Positions 60,555-64,000 of a stretch of DNA of 64,000 bases are shown here, in pieces (positions within the stretch are counted from its first letter, which is position 1; each line of letters starts with the position of its first letter). The notes beneath the pieces were generated by a model. The model made no database searches, was not told where the DNA came from, and saw only the letters and a list, made by a program, of their open reading frames with translations. Made by a program: the position numbers and the translations under genes. Source of the stretch: Halorhodospira halophila (GTDB lineage: Bacteria > Pseudomonadota > Gammaproteobacteria > Nitrococcales > Halorhodospiraceae); contig NZ_NHSN01000019.1 in assembly GCF_016653405.1 (NCBI RefSeq), positions 1-64,000 of the forward strand, read 5' to 3'.

Positions 60555-63299
60555 CTACTCCTCGCGCCGGGCATCGCTGAGCAGCTCCTCCGCCTCATCA
60601 CGGGCATCGAAGGCGTCGTGTTCGGCGAGCAGACGATCAAGAAGATCACGCGCCTCGTCATTCTCCCCCAGGGTTACCAGGCCGCGGGCGAGGTTGACGC
60701 CGATATCCGGCTCCTCGCCGGCCTGATCCCACGCCTGCCGCAGCAATTCGACGGCGCGCTCGGGCTCACCAGTGTCAAGTAAAATGACACCGTAGGTGTC
60801 GAGGACTTCCGGCTGCTCCGGTGCCCGCTCGTGGGCCCGGCTGGCGTAGTCTCGCGCCCGTTCCGGATCCTCGGTGCGATACAGCCAGGCCAGGTTGTTC
60901 AGTGCGATGACATCCTCGCTCTGGTGCGCCAGCTGTTCCTGGTAGACCTCCCGTGCACGCTCCGAGTGGCCCTGCTGCATCAGGCCACCGGCCAGCGCGT
61001 GGCGAACGGCGCTGTCCTCGGGGTGGTCCGCCAACCAGCCGCTAAGCTGGTCGAAGGCATCCGCATGGCGACCCGCGTTGGTCAGGGCCTGGTACCCCTC
61101 CAGCACCCAGGTTCGCCGCTGCTCGTCCGCCAAAACCTGCTGATACCCGTCCGCAGCCTCCTCGAACCGGCCCGCGCGCAGGTCCAGCCAGGCTTGGTGG
61201 ACGCGCACGCCCGGCTCATCCCCATGCGCCTCGAGGGCGGGCCCAAGGACCTCCCGCCCCTCGTCGAAACGACCCAGCCAGCCCAGCTGACGGGCCAGCG
61301 CGATACGCGCAGGCATGTGCGTAGGCTCCCGCTCCACGGCCTGCTGCAAGGTCTCAACAGCAGTCTCCCGCTGCCCTGCCAGGATCTGGCTGCGGGCCAG
61401 GCGGTACCGCAGCTCCGCCGACTCCGGATCCGCCTCCACCGCCTGCTCAAGCAACTCGGCGCTGCGCAGGGCGTTGTCCATGCCCTCATACTCTTCGGCC
61501 GCCCGCGCCAGCACGCTCACGTCGTCCGCATTGTGCTCGACCATCCGCTCGAGCCAGTCGATCACACCCGCCTCATCGCCGAGTTCGCGGTTGAGCTGCA
61601 CCAGTCGGAATCCGGTGACCGGCTCGCCGGGGTACGCGTCCTGCGCGCTCTCCAGAGCCTCGAAGGCTGACTCCAGATCCCCAGCCATCAGCGCCAGCGC
61701 GCTGAGGTTCTGAGACAGGCCCGGGTGCCCGGGGAGCCGCTCCAGACCCTCGCGGAGAACCGCCCGAGCGGCGTCGAGGTCTTCTTGCCCCATTAGGGCG
61801 GCCGCATGGAAGGAGTAGCTATCGGGCTGCTCGGGGGCCTTCTTGCGCAGCCGCTCCGCAGCCTTCTCGGCCTCATCGAAGCGTTGCTCCTGCAGATGCG
61901 CCATCAACACGGCGAGGTCCGCCTGGCGTGGCTGCTCGTCGGCCTCGGCCGCAGCCTCCAGCATCGCCAGCCCCCCCTCGCGATCCCCATCCTGGGTCAA
62001 GGCAACCCCGAGCATCTCGCGGATGGCCGCGGTATCCTGCCCGGCATCTACCATCCCACGCAGCGCCTCCACGCCGCGCTCACGCTCGCCGGTATCCAGG
62101 TAGAGCGCAGCCAGCCTGGGCCCGAGCGCATCACGCAGGTCCGGGCGCTCCTGCACCACCTCGGCCAGGGTGTCCCGGGCGCGCTCCGGGTCCCCCTGCT
62201 CCACCCGCAGGTTGGCCAACAGGGTGTAGCTGCGGGCATTGCCCGGACCCAGCGCATGGAATCGCTCCAGGTAATGCTCCGCCTGGCGCACGTTGCCGGC
62301 CTCCAGATGGATCTGCGCCAGATACGGCATGGGCGGGCGGTAGCGGTCGTGCCGGGCCAGCGCGGACTCAAACTGGCGGCGCGCCTCATCCCGGTCGTCC
62401 CGCTCCACCGCCACCAGGCCGGCAAGGAAATAGCCGCCGGGATGGTCCGACGCCCCGTCGCGCACGAAAAGGGCGTCCTCCTCGGCACCATCGATCTCGC
62501 CCTGTTCCAGGCGCAGGGAGCCGCGGCTGAGGCGTTCGTTGATCCCCTGGGGCTGCAGTTCCACAGCGCGGTCATAGGCGGCGAGCGCGTCCTCCAGATC
62601 GTCGCGTAGCCGCGCCAGGTCCCCCTTGAGGGACCAGCCCAGGGCCAGCTCATCGTCCGTGCGCACCGCCCGATCCACCGCCACGCTGGCCTCGGGCTGA
62701 TCTCCGCGGCTCAGGGCCTCATAGGCACCGGCCAGGTGGACGAGAGCATTCTCCGGCGCCGCTTCACGCGCCGCATCGAGATCCGCGCGGGCCTGCTCGC
62801 GGGCATCTTCTCCGGCCCCAAAGCCGCCGATGGCACGATAGGCGAGGAACTCCGCGCGCTCGCGCCCTTCGAGGTCGGGCTCGGGCAATTCCAGGACCGC
62901 AGCGCCTTGGCGCGTCTCCACCAGCAATCGGGCCAGCGGCAGGGCATACCGATCCGCGTCGGCGCCCTCGTCCAGGGCCCGGCCCAAGTGCCGGATCGCC
63001 CCGTCCGTGCGCCCTTCGCCCTTCATGGCCAGCCCGAGCTGACCGCGCACCTGCGCATCCTCTTCACGCTGCAGCGCGCTCCGGTAGTCGATCACCGCAC
63101 TGCCGTAATCCCCCTGCTCCATGGAGCGCTCAGCACGCTCGAGCAGCTCTTCCTGGGTCAACTCACCACAGCCGACCAGCCCCGCCGCCAAAAGGGCGGC
63201 GAAGCCCACAGCTTTTAGACCTTGGCCAAAGGAGTTTCCAACCCGCTGCCCCAGACGCTCCAGATCGCCGCCGACCTGCCAGACTACGCTCTTGCACAT
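60555..63299 (-). CDS. prsT: XrtA/PEP-CTERM system TPR-repeat lipoprotein PrsT
   Basis: 914 residues from the ATG at 63299, where GAGGGA has proper spacing; the ATG two codons earlier is too close to it. A late lipobox, LAAGLVGCGE, places the lipidated cysteine at residue 44 after an unusually long N-terminal region. The rest is a continuous array of about twenty TPR-like helical pairs, for example LERAERSMEQGDYGSAVIDYRSAL and NNLAWLYRTEDPERARDYA. PrsT is a conserved member of exosortase A loci and is thought to act as a periplasmic scaffold. It follows prsR by 2 bp. Confidence 0.94.
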   Translation of the reverse strand: MCKSVVWQVGGDLERLGQRVGNSFGQGLKAVGFAALLAAGLVGCGELTQEELLERAERSMEQGDYGSAVIDYRSALQREEDAQVRGQLGLAMKGEGRTDGAIRHLGRALDEGADADRYALPLARLLVETRQGAAVLELPEPDLEGRERAEFLAYRAIGGFGAGEDAREQARADLDAAREAAPENALVHLAGAYEALSRGDQPEASVAVDRAVRTDDELALGWSLKGDLARLRDDLEDALAAYDRAVELQPQGINERLSRGSLRLEQGEIDGAEEDALFVRDGASDHPGGYFLAGLVAVERDDRDEARRQFESALARHDRYRPPMPYLAQIHLEAGNVRQAEHYLERFHALGPGNARSYTLLANLRVEQGDPERARDTLAEVVQERPDLRDALGPRLAALYLDTGERERGVEALRGMVDAGQDTAAIREMLGVALTQDGDREGGLAMLEAAAEADEQPRQADLAVLMAHLQEQRFDEAEKAAERLRKKAPEQPDSYSFHAAALMGQEDLDAARAVLREGLERLPGHPGLSQNLSALALMAGDLESAFEALESAQDAYPGEPVTGFRLVQLNRELGDEAGVIDWLERMVEHNADDVSVLARAAEEYEGMDNALRSAELLEQAVEADPESAELRYRLARSQILAGQRETAVETLQQAVEREPTHMPARIALARQLGWLGRFDEGREVLGPALEAHGDEPGVRVHQAWLDLRAGRFEEAADGYQQVLADEQRRTWVLEGYQALTNAGRHADAFDQLSGWLADHPEDSAVRHALAGGLMQQGHSERAREVYQEQLAHQSEDVIALNNLAWLYRTEDPERARDYASRAHERAPEQPEVLDTYGVILLDTGEPERAVELLRQAWDQAGEEPDIGVNLARGLVTLGENDEARDLLDRLLAEHDAFDARDEAEELLSDARREE

Positions 63300-63301
63300 G
63301 A

Positions 63302-64000
63302 TCATTCCCTCAATCCGAATTTATCGAGCAGCGTGTACAACGTCGGCCGGGTCACCCCCAGCAGCCCCGCCGCCTGGGCGATATTGCCGTTGCAGCGACT
63401 CAGGGCCCGGATCACCGCCTGCTGCTCGGCTCGATCGCGGACCTGCTTGAGCCGCAGGGTGTCGTCCCCTTCCTCATCATTACCCGGCACCTCCAGACCG
63501 AGTTCCTCCGGGGTGATCCGTTTGCCGTCGGCCATGATCACCGCCCGGCGGATGACATTCTCCATCTCGCGCACGTTCCCCGGCCACGTGTACGCCTCGA
63601 TGGCATCGATGGCCTCCGGCGTGAATTCGCGCCGCGGCTGTTGCTGCTCGCGGGCGAAGCGCTCGAGCAGCGAGTGCGCGACGAGGGCAGCATCGCCCTG
63701 GCGCTCGCGCAGCGCCGGAATGGTGAGTTCGATCTCGGCGACCCGGTAGAAGAGGTCTTCTCGGAAATCCCCCTCGCGGATCATCTGCCCCAGATCCCGG
63801 TGGGTGGCACAGACCACGCGCACATCCACCGGGATCGACTGCCGGCCGCCGACCCGCTCGATGACTCGCTCTTGGAGAAAGCGCAGCAGCTTGGCCTGCA
63901 AGCTCAGCGGCAGATCGCCGATCTCATCGAGAAACAACGTACCACCGTCGGCGTACTCGATCTTGCCGATGGTCTGCCGGTGGGCGCCGGTGAACGCGCC
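63302..64000 (-). CDS. prsR: XrtA system response regulator PrsR, sigma-54 activator (5' end outside the window)
   Basis: The last 232 residues of a sigma-54-dependent NtrC-type activator. The frame is open to the window edge, where it reads [25 protein letters not shown] is the loop that contacts sigma-54. Walker B is [14 protein letters not shown], and the arginine-finger and sensor-2 regions follow. The C-terminal Fis-type helix-turn-helix is [26 protein letters not shown]. Adjacent prsT identifies it as PrsR, which with the histidine kinase PrsK controls exosortase A loci. The receiver domain and prsK must lie beyond the window. Confidence 0.93.
   Translation of the reverse strand, partial: GAFTGAHRQTIGKIEYADGGTLFLDEIGDLPLSLQAKLLRFLQERVIERVGGRQSIPVDVRVVCATHRDLGQMIREGDFREDLFYRVAEIELTIPALRERQGDAALVAHSLLERFAREQQQPRREFTPEAIDAIEAYTWPGNVREMENVIRRAVIMADGKRITPEELGLEVPGNDEEGDDTLRLKQVRDRAEQQAVIRALSRCNGNIAQAAGLLGVTRPTLYTLLDKFGLRE

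Overview
The window comes from a high-GC halophilic purple sulfur gammaproteobacterium, most likely Halorhodospira (H. halophila or a close relative). The best species marker is the Tat-exported HiPIP at 9142-9462. Its 71-residue mature sequence agrees, from memory, with H. halophila iso-2 HiPIP at all but about two positions. The rest of the content (ETF/ETF-QO module, acidic proteins, exosortase A/PEP-CTERM exopolysaccharide genes) fits that assignment. No rRNA or tRNA gene was recognised.

Region 1 (1-10.2 kb) is accessory in character. It holds a transposase tail with a 47-bp tandem repeat, then a type I-G (formerly I-U) CRISPR effector operon cas3-csb3/cas8u2-like-csb1-csb2. A 27-repeat CRISPR array follows, and its last four repeats have a different consensus. 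No cas1, cas2 or cas4 gene is present. A small unknown ORF, the HiPIP gene and an H-NS-family gene come next.

Region 2 (10.2-32.6 kb) is mostly metabolic. It contains a large protein with a possible papain-like triad, an ATP-grasp enzyme and a PAS protein. A complete electron-transfer operon follows (etfB, etfA, acyl-CoA dehydrogenase, ETF-quinone oxidoreductase). Next is a cluster of two further ATP-grasp enzymes, a GNAT, an M20 amidohydrolase and a CocE-type hydrolase, which may make or turn over a small peptide-like compound. The region ends with an exported trypsin-like protease, a large membrane-anchored helical protein, a cyclopropane fatty acid synthase, a cyclic-nucleotide-binding-domain protein and a DUF4870-like membrane protein.

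Region 3 (32.7-64 kb) is an exosortase A (XrtA/EpsH) locus. A long minus-strand operon (50043 down to 34251) encodes the chain-length protein, tyrosine autokinase, outer-membrane barrel, ATPase, deacetylase, FemAB-like protein, glycosyltransferases, XrtA fused to EpsI, and an amidotransferase. A second chain-length paralogue faces it on the plus strand. To the right are a PilZ protein, two exosortase-associated acyltransferases, a ThiF-like enzyme, a LolA-like protein/outer-membrane protein/RND exporter trio, and two paralogous PEP-CTERM proteins. The window ends with PrsT and the C-terminal half of PrsR.

The most coherent new reading is regulatory. Both PEP-CTERM genes and the PilZ gene have well-spaced sigma-54 promoter matches, and the PrsR fragment carries the sigma-54 contact motif GAFTGA exactly at the window edge. 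This suggests a PrsR-sigma-54 regulon joining surface-protein substrates, a c-di-GMP receptor and possibly the lipid/acyl export genes.
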